NCBI GenBank assembly: GCA_947629605.1
Contig: CANREK010000089.1
Location: 1 to 6,010 of the forward strand
Length of the DNA stretch: 6,010 nucleotides
Origin: an uncultured Clostridia bacterium
Lineage (GTDB): Bacteria; Bacillota; Clostridia; Christensenellales; Borkfalkiaceae
Direction of reading: 5' to 3'
Shown one piece after another: positions 1-5,451 of the stretch (the stretch's first letter is position 1; every line of letters begins with the position of its first letter). Made by a program: the position numbers and the translations under genes. Below the pieces are notes generated by a model. That model had not been told where the DNA came from. It made no database searches and worked only from the letters and a program-made list of their open reading frames with translations.

Positions 1-1002
1 AAACTTTTGGCACTCTTTGCGGCGGGCGTTCTCGCCTTCTGCGCATTTGCGGTCGGCTGTACGCCGAGCGACGACATCGATCGGGGCGACGGCACCGAGC
101 AGGGCACAACACCCGACGATTCAAAGCAAGACGGCGAGGGCACAACGCCCGACGATCCGACACAGGGGGAAGATGACGACGTGGAAGAGAGAAAATTGCG
201 GGTCTTGCCCGCCGGCTTCACATATGAAGTGACCGAGGAAGAACACACCGTTTCCTACAAGGACAGCGAGGGGAAGGACATCACGCTCTACGGAAAACTC
301 TGGAGCCCCGATGCGCCGAGCAAATTTCCCGCCGTCATTCTCTGTCATGGCTTCAACGGCCACTACACCGATTTTCCTACCGAGTGTAAGGCCTTTGCCG
401 AGCGGGGCTATGTCTGCTATGCGTTCGACTTCTGCGGCGCACAGGTGGGCGGGAGGAGTACAGGCAGAACGGCCGCCGATTACACTCCCTTCACGATGAA
501 GGAGGACCTCCGCGCGGCGATCGCCGACATCAAAGAGCTCCGCTTTGTCGACGGGACCCAAGTCTTTCTCTTCGGCGGAAGCCAAGGGGGATTCGTGACT
601 GCACTCACGGCCGCGGACAACGACATCAAGGATGAGATCGCGGGCCTTGCGATGTATTTCCCCGCGCTCAACATTCCCGACGATTGGCGGGGCAAGCCCG
701 TGCAGAATACGCCGCTCATGGGCTATTCCATCGGCGCGAAGTTCATCGAGTCGGTGCAGGAGCTCGACCCCTTCACCGTCATCGGGAACTACAAAAAGGA
801 TGTCTGCATCGTCTGGGGAGATCAGGACGCCCTCGTCGCCCGCAAATATATCGACAATGCGGTAGCGGCGTATGGCGCCGACCGCGTCGACCTCACAATC
901 ATTCCCGGTGCGGGGCACGGATTCGGCGGAACGGCCCTTCAAACGGCCACCCAAAAGGTGCTTGCCTTCCTCGAAGCGCGTACCTATGTGACCCAAAAAT
1001 AA
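1..1002 (+). CDS. Alpha/beta hydrolase lipoprotein (5' end cut off)
   Basis: Probable secreted, membrane-anchored esterase or acyl hydrolase of the alpha/beta-hydrolase fold; substrate unknown. The reading frame is open from base 1, which reads K-L-L and then a hydrophobic stretch ending in the lipobox AVGC (Cys codon 58-60). The true start therefore lies a few codons upstream; the TTG at 7 is probably internal. After the Cys comes a polar Asp/Thr/Pro/Gly/Glu linker of about 45 residues, then the hydrolase domain. Counting from the TTG at 7, visible motifs are the oxyanion-region HG at 114-115 (VILCHGFNG), the nucleophile elbow GGSQGG with Ser192, the acid in WGDQDALV (Asp274 likely) and the base His304 in GAGHGF. 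The triad is complete, so it should be active. The layout resembles bacterial feruloyl/cinnamoyl esterases and S9-like peptidases, but I cannot choose between them. It converges on the PH-domain gene. Confidence 0.9.
   Translation, partial: KLLALFAAGVLAFCAFAVGCTPSDDIDRGDGTEQGTTPDDSKQDGEGTTPDDPTQGEDDDVEERKLRVLPAGFTYEVTEEEHTVSYKDSEGKDITLYGKLWSPDAPSKFPAVILCHGFNGHYTDFPTECKAFAERGYVCYAFDFCGAQVGGRSTGRTAADYTPFTMKEDLRAAIADIKELRFVDGTQVFLFGGSQGGFVTALTAADNDIKDEIAGLAMYFPALNIPDDWRGKPVQNTPLMGYSIGAKFIESVQELDPFTVIGNYKKDVCIVWGDQDALVARKYIDNAVAAYGADRVDLTIIPGAGHGFGGTALQTATQKVLAFLEARTYVTQK
102..156 (+). repeat. 19-bp direct repeat in lipoprotein linker
   Basis: A 19-bp unit occurs at 102-120 and again at 138-156, 36 bp (12 codons) apart, with 18 of 19 bases identical. 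Each copy encodes G-T-T-P-D-D in the flexible linker after the lipobox. It looks like a small in-frame duplication that lengthened the tether between lipid anchor and hydrolase domain. No separate function is claimed. Confidence 0.8.
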
Positions 1003-1033
1003 ATGATTATATAATAATGATTATATAATAATG
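1003..1033. repeat. Tandem 14-bp AT-rich repeat
   Basis: The unit atgattatataata is present twice without change (1003-1016 and 1017-1030), followed by three bases of a third copy. It starts immediately after the TAA of the hydrolase gene. Each unit holds the perfect 10-bp palindrome attatataat (1006-1015 and 1020-1029), so a TATAAT can be read on either strand. No -35 box sits at a suitable distance, so I do not call a promoter. It contrasts strongly with the GC-rich surroundings. Confidence 0.85.
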
Positions 1034-1040
1034 TAGGAAA

Positions 1041-1075
1041 AAAGCGGCGGGGGCAAGTCACTTCCTCGCCGCTTT
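1041..1075. terminator. Bidirectional intrinsic terminator between convergent genes
   Basis: A 12-bp stem is formed by 1041-1052 and 1064-1075 (one G-T wobble) around an 11-nt loop. On the minus strand the stem ends directly in six Ts (complement of the A run at 1038-1043), a strong terminator for the PH-domain gene, whose stop is 7 bases upstream on that strand. On the plus strand the stem is followed by a broken pyrimidine tract, giving a weaker terminator for the hydrolase gene. Confidence 0.85.
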
Positions 1076-1082
1076 GCTCTTC

Positions 1083-1592
1083 TCACTTTTTCTTTTTCCA
1101 CTCCGCTTCCTCTTCGGCGGAGACGAAGTCGAACTCGATCGCGTCGTTGTTCTCTTTCAGTGCCTCGACAAAGTCCTTGAACCAACTCTCCTTGACGACG
1201 ATGATGGCGTATTGGTTTTTCATGTCGTCAAAATAGATGGCAAGCCGCCCGGAGCCGAGAAAGTGGCGGATGGAACGGATCTTTTTGAGCGCATAGCGCG
1301 TCTTGATGAACCCGAACTGCAAGACGAGCTCAGTGTCCGTGATGACGTAGCGGGACCTCACGAACATGGCGATGACGAGGATGAACAGCAGTCCGCAGAC
1401 GAAAAACATCAAAATATATTTCAGCCATTCCCAAACGATGCCGATGTCGCCCTTCAAAAATCCGATGAATTGCCAAAGGGTCAGCGCCAGCCCGCCCACG
1501 CAGAGGACGAGGAGCAGGATGAGGACGCTCTTCATCATTGCAGTAAATTTGAAGGGGAACGCACGCCCCGATTTCAACGACCTGTCTTTCAT
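1083..1592 (-). CDS. Two-helix membrane protein with YyaB-like bacterial PH domain
   Basis: A 169-residue membrane protein. Residues about 22-46 and 57-78 are hydrophobic helices. Residues about 79-156 form a soluble beta-rich domain beginning SRYVITDTELVLQFG and then KTRYALKKIRSIR, LAIYFDD and an amphipathic helix WFKDFVEAL. This is the pattern I associate with the bPH_4 / YyaB family (formerly DUF1200), whose role is unknown. The tail is highly charged and ends in four lysines. The start is uncertain: the ATG at 1592 is chosen, but it has no good Shine-Dalgarno. The frame also opens with a TTG at 1628, and two adjacent ATGs at 1538 and 1535 would give a shorter protein. A promoter ending about 8 bases before 1592 would make the ATG almost leaderless. 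The family is recognised by sequence style only. Confidence 0.8.
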   Translation of the reverse strand: MKDRSLKSGRAFPFKFTAMMKSVLILLLVLCVGGLALTLWQFIGFLKGDIGIVWEWLKYILMFFVCGLLFILVIAMFVRSRYVITDTELVLQFGFIKTRYALKKIRSIRHFLGSGRLAIYFDDMKNQYAIIVVKESWFKDFVEALKENNDAIEFDFVSAEEEAEWKKKK

Positions 1593-1599
1593 AGTTTCA

Positions 1600-1628
1600 A
1601 GTATACATGAATTCTCCGAAAAAATCAA
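1600..1628 (-). promoter_or_regulatory. Sigma-A-like promoter for the PH-domain gene
   Basis: Read on the minus strand, TTGATT (1628-1623) is followed after 17 bases by TATACT (1605-1600). The -10 matches consensus in five of six positions and the -35 in four. Transcription would begin near 1593, right at the chosen ATG, implying little or no leader, or else use of the later ATGs. Confidence 0.45.
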
Positions 1629-1647
1629 CGAATTTACAAAGTGGCTC

Positions 1648-1676
1648 TTGAAAAAGGTGCGGCGATACTGTATAAT
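1648..1676 (+). promoter_or_regulatory. Strong sigma-A-like promoter for the macrodomain gene
   Basis: TTGAAA (1648-1653), a 17-base spacer and a perfect TATAAT (1671-1676). Transcription should begin near 1683, leaving a leader of about 44 nt that carries the GAGGAGA ribosome binding site (1718-1724) before the ATG at 1727. It probably also serves glpK, which follows without an obvious terminator. It lies back to back with the minus-strand promoter, with 19 bp between the two -35 boxes. Confidence 0.75.
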
Positions 1677-1726
1677 GAAACCGTACCCGACGCTTCTGCG
1701 AAAAAATCAATCACGATGAGGAGATC

Positions 1727-2581
1727 ATGACGCTCAAAGAAACCAAGAAGATCATCGACTTAACGCCGTATCCCCGCCCCGCGCTCCCGACGCAGGAGGA
1801 GCAGGAGGAGGACTGCAACGCACTTTTGAAGTATCTCCTCAAAGAACAGGGGCTCATTGCGGCATTCAATTCTTCCTATCAAAAGAAACGGGACACGATA
1901 CGCCGCCTCATGAACAGGCGCATGCCGCACCCCATTCCGCAGGAGATCTTAAAGACGCAGGACCGCCTCTTTTGGGCGGAGAGCGTGGAGCGAGGGATCG
2001 TCGACGGGGGAACGCTCCCGTTCGGGCAATACGGCATCGGCCTTTGGCAGGGCGACATTTCCCGCCTGAAATCGGATGCCATCGTCAACGCGGCGAATTC
2101 CTCGCTCCTCGGCTGTTTTCTCCCCGGGCACAACTGTATCGACAACGTCATTCACTCCTATGCGGGCATGCAACTCCGCGACGACTGCGCCAAGCTCATG
2201 GCGTTTGAGGATCGCGAAGAGGAGGCGGGCGGGGCAAAGATCACCCGCGCCTACAATCTGCCGAGCGCCTATGTCCTGCACACCGTCGGTCCCATGATCG
2301 CGGGAAAGCCGACGCGCGAGGACCGCGGGGCGCTTCGCTCCTGCTACATCTCCTGCCTCAATCTCGCGGAGGAGATGGGGCTCAGAAGCATCGCCTTTTG
2401 CTGTATCTCCACGGGCGTGTTCAACTTCCCGCGAGAAGCTGCCGCCGAGATCGCAACGGGCGCGGTCCTGAATTGGAAAATGCGCACGGGCAGCGATATC
2501 AAGGTCATCTTCAACACCTTTTTGCCGTCGGACACAGAAATTTATTCGAATATTTTGAAAATTGCACAGATCGATGACTAA
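1727..2581 (+). CDS. Zinc-type macrodomain protein-ADP-ribose hydrolase
   Basis: Predicted to remove ADP-ribose from modified proteins. The 284-residue protein has a charged helical N-terminal part (about 1-100) and a macrodomain (about 103-280), the build I know from the bacterial protein-ADP-ribose hydrolase family. Visible motifs are WQGDI (107-111), AIVNAANSS with the Asn pair N121/N124, and GCFLPGHNCIDN, where C130, H135 and C137 match the Cys-x4-His-x-Cys arrangement of zinc-containing macrodomains. Further motifs are the GGAKIT strand, LHTVGP, and the phosphate-binding loop STGVFNFP (228-235). All expected active-site parts are present. GAGGAGA (1718-1724) lies close before the ATG, with 3 bases after GGAG. 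The usual neighbours in sirtuin (SirTM) operons are not in the window. Downstream comes glpK after 38 nt. The substrate linkage and target are unknown. Confidence 0.93.
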   Translation: MTLKETKKIIDLTPYPRPALPTQEEQEEDCNALLKYLLKEQGLIAAFNSSYQKKRDTIRRLMNRRMPHPIPQEILKTQDRLFWAESVERGIVDGGTLPFGQYGIGLWQGDISRLKSDAIVNAANSSLLGCFLPGHNCIDNVIHSYAGMQLRDDCAKLMAFEDREEEAGGAKITRAYNLPSAYVLHTVGPMIAGKPTREDRGALRSCYISCLNLAEEMGLRSIAFCCISTGVFNFPREAAAEIATGAVLNWKMRTGSDIKVIFNTFLPSDTEIYSNILKIAQIDD

Positions 2582-2582
2582 T

Positions 2583-2619
2583 TTCCCCTGTTTGGGGGAA
2601 CTTTGAGAAAAGGGGAACT
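2583..2619 (+). promoter_or_regulatory. glpK leader: hairpin with alternative Shine-Dalgarno pairing
   Basis: TTCCCC (2583-2588) can pair with GGGGAA (2595-2600) around a 6-nt loop. The same arm extended by one base (2583-2589) can pair perfectly over 7 bp with AGGGGAA (2611-2617), which is the glpK ribosome binding site. The octamer GGGGAACT is present twice (2595-2602 and 2612-2619), so the two folds compete. The base pairing is seen in the sequence; a regulatory role is inference. Confidence 0.45.
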
Positions 2620-4083
2620 ATGAGTTATGTGATAGCGCTCGATGCGGGCACGACGAGCATTCGGGCATTTCTCTATGATACGGAAAAGGGCATCTTCGTG
2701 CACGGAGCACAGCAAGAGGTCGCGAGCAAATATCCGTTTCCCGGTTGGGTAGAGCAGGACGCCAACGAGATCTACTTCAAGGCGGCGTATGTGCTCAACG
2801 ACTGCCTCGCCTTCGCCAAGGGGAAGGCAGCGGGGATCGGCATCACCAACCAGCGCGAGACTGTCGTGCTCTGGGATCGGGAGACGGGCGAACCCGTCTG
2901 TCCCGCGATCGTCTGGCAGTGCCGCCGCACGAGCGATTTCTGCAAAAATATGCCCAAAGAGGTCGTGCGACTTGTCCGCGAGAGGACGGGGCTCACCAAC
3001 GACGCCTACTTCTCGGCCAGCAAGATCCGCTGGGCGATCGAGCACGTTCCCGCCGCAAAGACACTCATGAAGGCGGGCAAACTCTGCGCGGGGACGATCG
3101 ACAGCTATCTCATCTTCAAACTGACGGAGGGCAGGACCTTCGCAACCGACGCGACGAACGCCTCCCGCACCATGCTCTACGACATCCATGCCCTCGAATA
3201 TGACAGGGAACTTTTGGACTTTTTCGGTATCCCGCGGGAGATCTTGCCCCAAGTGAGGGCGTCGGACGACGGATTCGGCACGGCAAACGTCGGCGGGAGC
3301 AGAATTTCGCTCGCGGGCGTCGCCGGGGACCAACAGTCGGCGCTCATCGGTCAAGCGGCGCTCTCGGCGGGCGAGGGAAAGATCACCTATGGCACGGGGC
3401 TGTTTCTGCTCTTCCATACGGGGGAGAAGTGCATCTCCTCGGAGCGGGGGCTTCTTTCGACGATCGCCTATCAAATCAACGGAAAGACTTCCTACGCCTT
3501 GGAGGGCAGTGTGTTCCACGCGGGCTCGTCGGTGCAGTGGCTGCGCGACGGCTTGGAGATCATTTCTTCCTCGGCGGAGAGCGAGCGGCTTGCGACCTCG
3601 GTGCCCGATGCGGGCGGGGTCTCCTTTGTCCCCGCATTCACGGGGCTCGGCGCTCCCCATTGGGACAGCGAGGCGCGGGGCATGCTTGCGGGCATCACGC
3701 GGGGAACGACGCGGGCGCACATCGTGAGGGCTGTGCTCGAAAGTATCGCTTGCGGAGCGAGGGAACTGCTCGACTGCATGACGCAGGACAGCGGCATTCT
3801 CTTAAAGGAGATCAAGTGCGACGGCGGCGCCTCCGAGAATAATTTCCTCATGCAGTTTCAGGCCGATGTCCTCTCGGCAAACGTCAACCGCCCGAGGGAG
3901 CGGGAGAGCACCGCTCTCGGCGCGGCATACCTGTGCGCCCTTTCCAAGGGGCTCATGGATGAGGGGGACATCGCAAAGAGAAGGGAGTGCGAGAGGGTAT
4001 TTGTTCCCAAGGACAAGAAAACGGCAAAGGCCGTCTATGACGCCTATCTCATCGCCGAACAGCGGGCATTGATGCATTTTTGA
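2620..4083 (+). CDS. glpK: Glycerol kinase
   Basis: Phosphorylates glycerol with ATP to sn-glycerol-3-phosphate in the cytoplasm. The 487-residue FGGY-family protein is close to full length (E. coli GlpK is about 501). The ATP-domain loop is LDAGTTSIR; most GlpKs have DQGTTS. Glycerol-site residues are visible: R79-E80 in TNQRET, W99 in IVWQCRRT, Y130 in NDAYFS, D237 in AGDQQSAL and F262 after YGTG. The second FGGY signature DGGAS...NFLMQFQADVL lies at 401-417. Firmicutes GlpKs carry a histidine, phosphorylated by HPr, in a loop just before the AGDQQ motif. Here that loop is short, ends GGSR and has no histidine, more like E. coli. The ATG has the good site AAGGGG (2610-2615), which may be occluded by the leader hairpin. 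No glpF, glpD or glpO lies in the window. A paralogous FGGY kinase with shifted specificity is possible, but glycerol is favoured. Confidence 0.92.
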   Translation: MSYVIALDAGTTSIRAFLYDTEKGIFVHGAQQEVASKYPFPGWVEQDANEIYFKAAYVLNDCLAFAKGKAAGIGITNQRETVVLWDRETGEPVCPAIVWQCRRTSDFCKNMPKEVVRLVRERTGLTNDAYFSASKIRWAIEHVPAAKTLMKAGKLCAGTIDSYLIFKLTEGRTFATDATNASRTMLYDIHALEYDRELLDFFGIPREILPQVRASDDGFGTANVGGSRISLAGVAGDQQSALIGQAALSAGEGKITYGTGLFLLFHTGEKCISSERGLLSTIAYQINGKTSYALEGSVFHAGSSVQWLRDGLEIISSSAESERLATSVPDAGGVSFVPAFTGLGAPHWDSEARGMLAGITRGTTRAHIVRAVLESIACGARELLDCMTQDSGILLKEIKCDGGASENNFLMQFQADVLSANVNRPRERESTALGAAYLCALSKGLMDEGDIAKRRECERVFVPKDKKTAKAVYDAYLIAEQRALMHF

Positions 4084-4106
4084 TGGATTTTTGACCGTTT
4101 ACAAAG

Positions 4107-4144
4107 TACTATGCGTGACATAATCAATACTATGTCAGACATAA
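4107..4144. promoter_or_regulatory. Paired dyad sites, operator-like, 21-bp spacing
   Basis: A 17-bp element occurs at 4107-4123 and 4128-4144 with 14 of 17 bases identical and a period of 21 bp, two helical turns. The second copy contains the perfect inverted repeat TATGTC-A-GACATA (4131-4143); the first has an imperfect version. TTTACA (4098-4103) and CATAAT (4119-4124) lie around the first copy but only 15 bases apart, a poor promoter. The arrangement suggests a dimeric regulator binding on one face of the DNA. The protein is unknown. Confidence 0.45.
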
Positions 4145-4188
4145 AAGGCCGTTTTTTGAGGGAAAATTCCTTGAAAAAGGCCTTTTTT
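4143..4188 (+). terminator. Long intrinsic terminator after glpK
   Basis: The outer stem AAAAGGCC (4143-4150) pairs with GGCCTTTT (4179-4186). Inside it a longer imperfect stem closes on GGAAAATTCC, and the hairpin runs into six Ts (4183-4188). It should end the glpK transcript and separates it from glmM-glmS. Because the operator-like dyads lie directly before it, an attenuator role for glmM cannot be excluded. Confidence 0.8.
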
Positions 4189-4216
4189 CACAAAAAATCG
4201 TATCTCCTCATAGGAT
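4187..4216 (+). promoter_or_regulatory. Possible weak promoter for glmM-glmS
   Basis: TTCACA (4187-4192), an 18-base spacer and TAGGAT (4211-4216) match sigma-A consensus in five and four of six positions. It is the best candidate I find between the terminator and glmM. The -35 overlaps the end of the T tract. A start near 4223 would give a leader of about 32 nt. This is a weak call. Confidence 0.3.
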
Positions 4217-4223
4217 GACTTGC

Positions 4224-4254
4224 ACCCGTGTTTGCGGGTTCGGGAGGTACCTGT
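4224..4254 (+). promoter_or_regulatory. glmM ribosome binding site, deciding a TTG start, with a small hairpin
   Basis: GGGAGGT (4242-4248) is a strong Shine-Dalgarno with six bases to the TTG at 4255. The TTG opens the family's usual N-terminus (M)GKYFGTDG. A GTG at 4228 in the same frame would add nine residues and place the Shine-Dalgarno inside the gene, so it is rejected. Just before it, ACCCG (4224-4228) and CGGGT (4235-4239) form a 5-bp hairpin, and the core of the site lies in the palindrome AGGTACCT (4245-4252). Confidence 0.75.
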
Positions 4255-5451
4255 TTGGGGAAGTATTTCGGCACCGACGGCTTTCGCGGCAAGGCCAACG
4301 AGAGCCTCACGGCCATCCACGCCTTTCGCGTCGGCCGTTTTCTCGGCAAATATTTTTCACGCGGAAAGGGAGAGCGTGCCCGCATCCTTGTCGGAAAGGA
4401 CACGCGGCTCTCTTCTTACATGTTTGAGTATGCTCTGACGGCGGGGGCAACGGCTTCGGGCGCGGATGTCTATCTTCTCCATGTCACCACGACGCCCTCC
4501 GTCTCCTACCTCACCCGCACGGAGGGGTTTGACTGCGGCGTGATGATCTCCGCCAGCCACAATCCCTACACCGACAACGGCATCAAACTGTTCAATGCGA
4601 GCGGTGAAAAGCTCGAAGAACTCATCCTCCGCCGTGTGGAAGAGTTCATCGACGGCGGAAATCTGAGCCTCGCCACGGGGGAAAACATCGGTCGGACCGT
4701 CGATTTTGTCGCGGGGAGAAACAGATATCTCGCCTATCTTCTTACCCTGTCCCGCGCCTCGTTCCGCGGCATGCGCGTGGGGCTCGACTGCGCCAACGGC
4801 AGTGCATGGCAGATTTCCACGGCCGTGGAGCGGAATTTAGATGTCGGGTTCGCATTCGACGGGGACGCCGACCGCTGTATCTGCGTGGACGAGCGGGGCG
4901 ATGTCGTTGACGGGGACGGCATTCTCTATCTGAGCGCCCGCGCCATGAAGGAGCGTGGAGAATTGGAGCGGGACGGCATCGTCGCGACGGTCATGAGCAA
5001 TCTCGGCCTCGAAGAGAGCCTCGCGCGAGAGGGAATTCATCTTCTGCGCTGTGAAGTCGGCGATAAATTCGTGCACGACGCCCTCGTGTCGAGCGGCTGC
5101 ATGCTCGGCGGGGAACAGTCGGGGGACGGAATTCTGACGGCGCTCAAAGTCATGGAGACCATGATCGAGAGCAAGTGCCCGCTCTCCTGTCTCGTGGAGG
5201 GCTTCAAAAAACTTCCGCAGTATACAAAAAACATCAAAGTGGGCGATAAAGGGGCCGTTTTGAGGGATGAAGGCGTCAAAAACGCCCTTGCAACCGCCCA
5301 AAAGTCCCTTGTCGGCGGGAGAATTCTGCTCCGCGCATCGGGGACGGAGCCCGTCATCCGCCTACTCGCCGAGGGGGAGGACGCCGCACTCTGCCGCGAG
5401 GCGCTCTGCGCATTGGAACGTGCCGTTTTGCACGTCGGGGAGGCGCTCTGA
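4255..5451 (+). CDS. glmM: Phosphoglucosamine mutase with two internal in-frame gaps
   Basis: By family, converts glucosamine-6-phosphate to glucosamine-1-phosphate for UDP-GlcNAc and cell-wall synthesis. The N-terminus GKYFGTDGFRG is diagnostic. The active-site MISASHNP carries the phosphoserine Ser101; the metal loop DGDADR is at 202-207; the phosphate loop RASGTEPVIR starts at 360. The protein has 398 residues, against about 448 for the B. subtilis enzyme. Comparison with remembered family sequences places the shortfall at two points. About 37 residues, including the conserved GSTH stretch of domain 2, are missing between V191 and E192. About 11 residues are missing after GGEQSG (285-290), where the family has a His and then ..IF....TTG before DGILTAL. 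Flanks on both sides are well conserved and the frame is kept. Activity is therefore doubtful. The gene overlaps glmS by one base. Real deletion, assembly error and a diverged enzyme are all possible. Confidence 0.93.
   Translation: MGKYFGTDGFRGKANESLTAIHAFRVGRFLGKYFSRGKGERARILVGKDTRLSSYMFEYALTAGATASGADVYLLHVTTTPSVSYLTRTEGFDCGVMISASHNPYTDNGIKLFNASGEKLEELILRRVEEFIDGGNLSLATGENIGRTVDFVAGRNRYLAYLLTLSRASFRGMRVGLDCANGSAWQISTAVERNLDVGFAFDGDADRCICVDERGDVVDGDGILYLSARAMKERGELERDGIVATVMSNLGLEESLAREGIHLLRCEVGDKFVHDALVSSGCMLGGEQSGDGILTALKVMETMIESKCPLSCLVEGFKKLPQYTKNIKVGDKGAVLRDEGVKNALATAQKSLVGGRILLRASGTEPVIRLLAEGEDAALCREALCALERAVLHVGEAL

Noticed and set aside
121..996. 291-codon minus-strand open frame across the hydrolase
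   Set aside because: Shadow of a gene with a complete catalytic triad and lipobox; no motif or ribosome binding site supports the antisense frame.
1003..1033. TATAAT boxes in the tandem repeat as promoters
   Set aside because: No -35 box lies at 16-18 bases on either strand, and both neighbouring genes converge on this point.
1074..1610. 178-codon plus-strand open frame opposite the PH-domain gene
   Set aside because: Its product is a charged, low-complexity string without a recognisable domain, while the minus strand encodes two membrane helices and a PH-type domain and has a promoter and a terminator.
1600..1617. Tiny minus-strand ORF with a GGAG-like site, ATG at 1608
   Set aside because: It stops after three codons and overlaps the -10 box of the proposed promoter; most likely chance.
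1716..1730. Four-codon ORF overlapping the macrodomain start (ATGA overlap)
   Set aside because: It is too short to be meaningful, has no ribosome binding site of its own and consists mostly of the Shine-Dalgarno sequence.
2578..3720. 380-codon minus-strand open frame across glpK
   Set aside because: It lies opposite a well-conserved glycerol kinase, and long antisense frames are expected in GC-rich coding DNA. The product is Arg/Pro-rich with no known motif.
4228..4254. GTG at 4228 as the start of glmM
   Set aside because: It would place the strong GGGAGGT site inside the gene and add nine residues ahead of the family's standard GKYFGTDG start.
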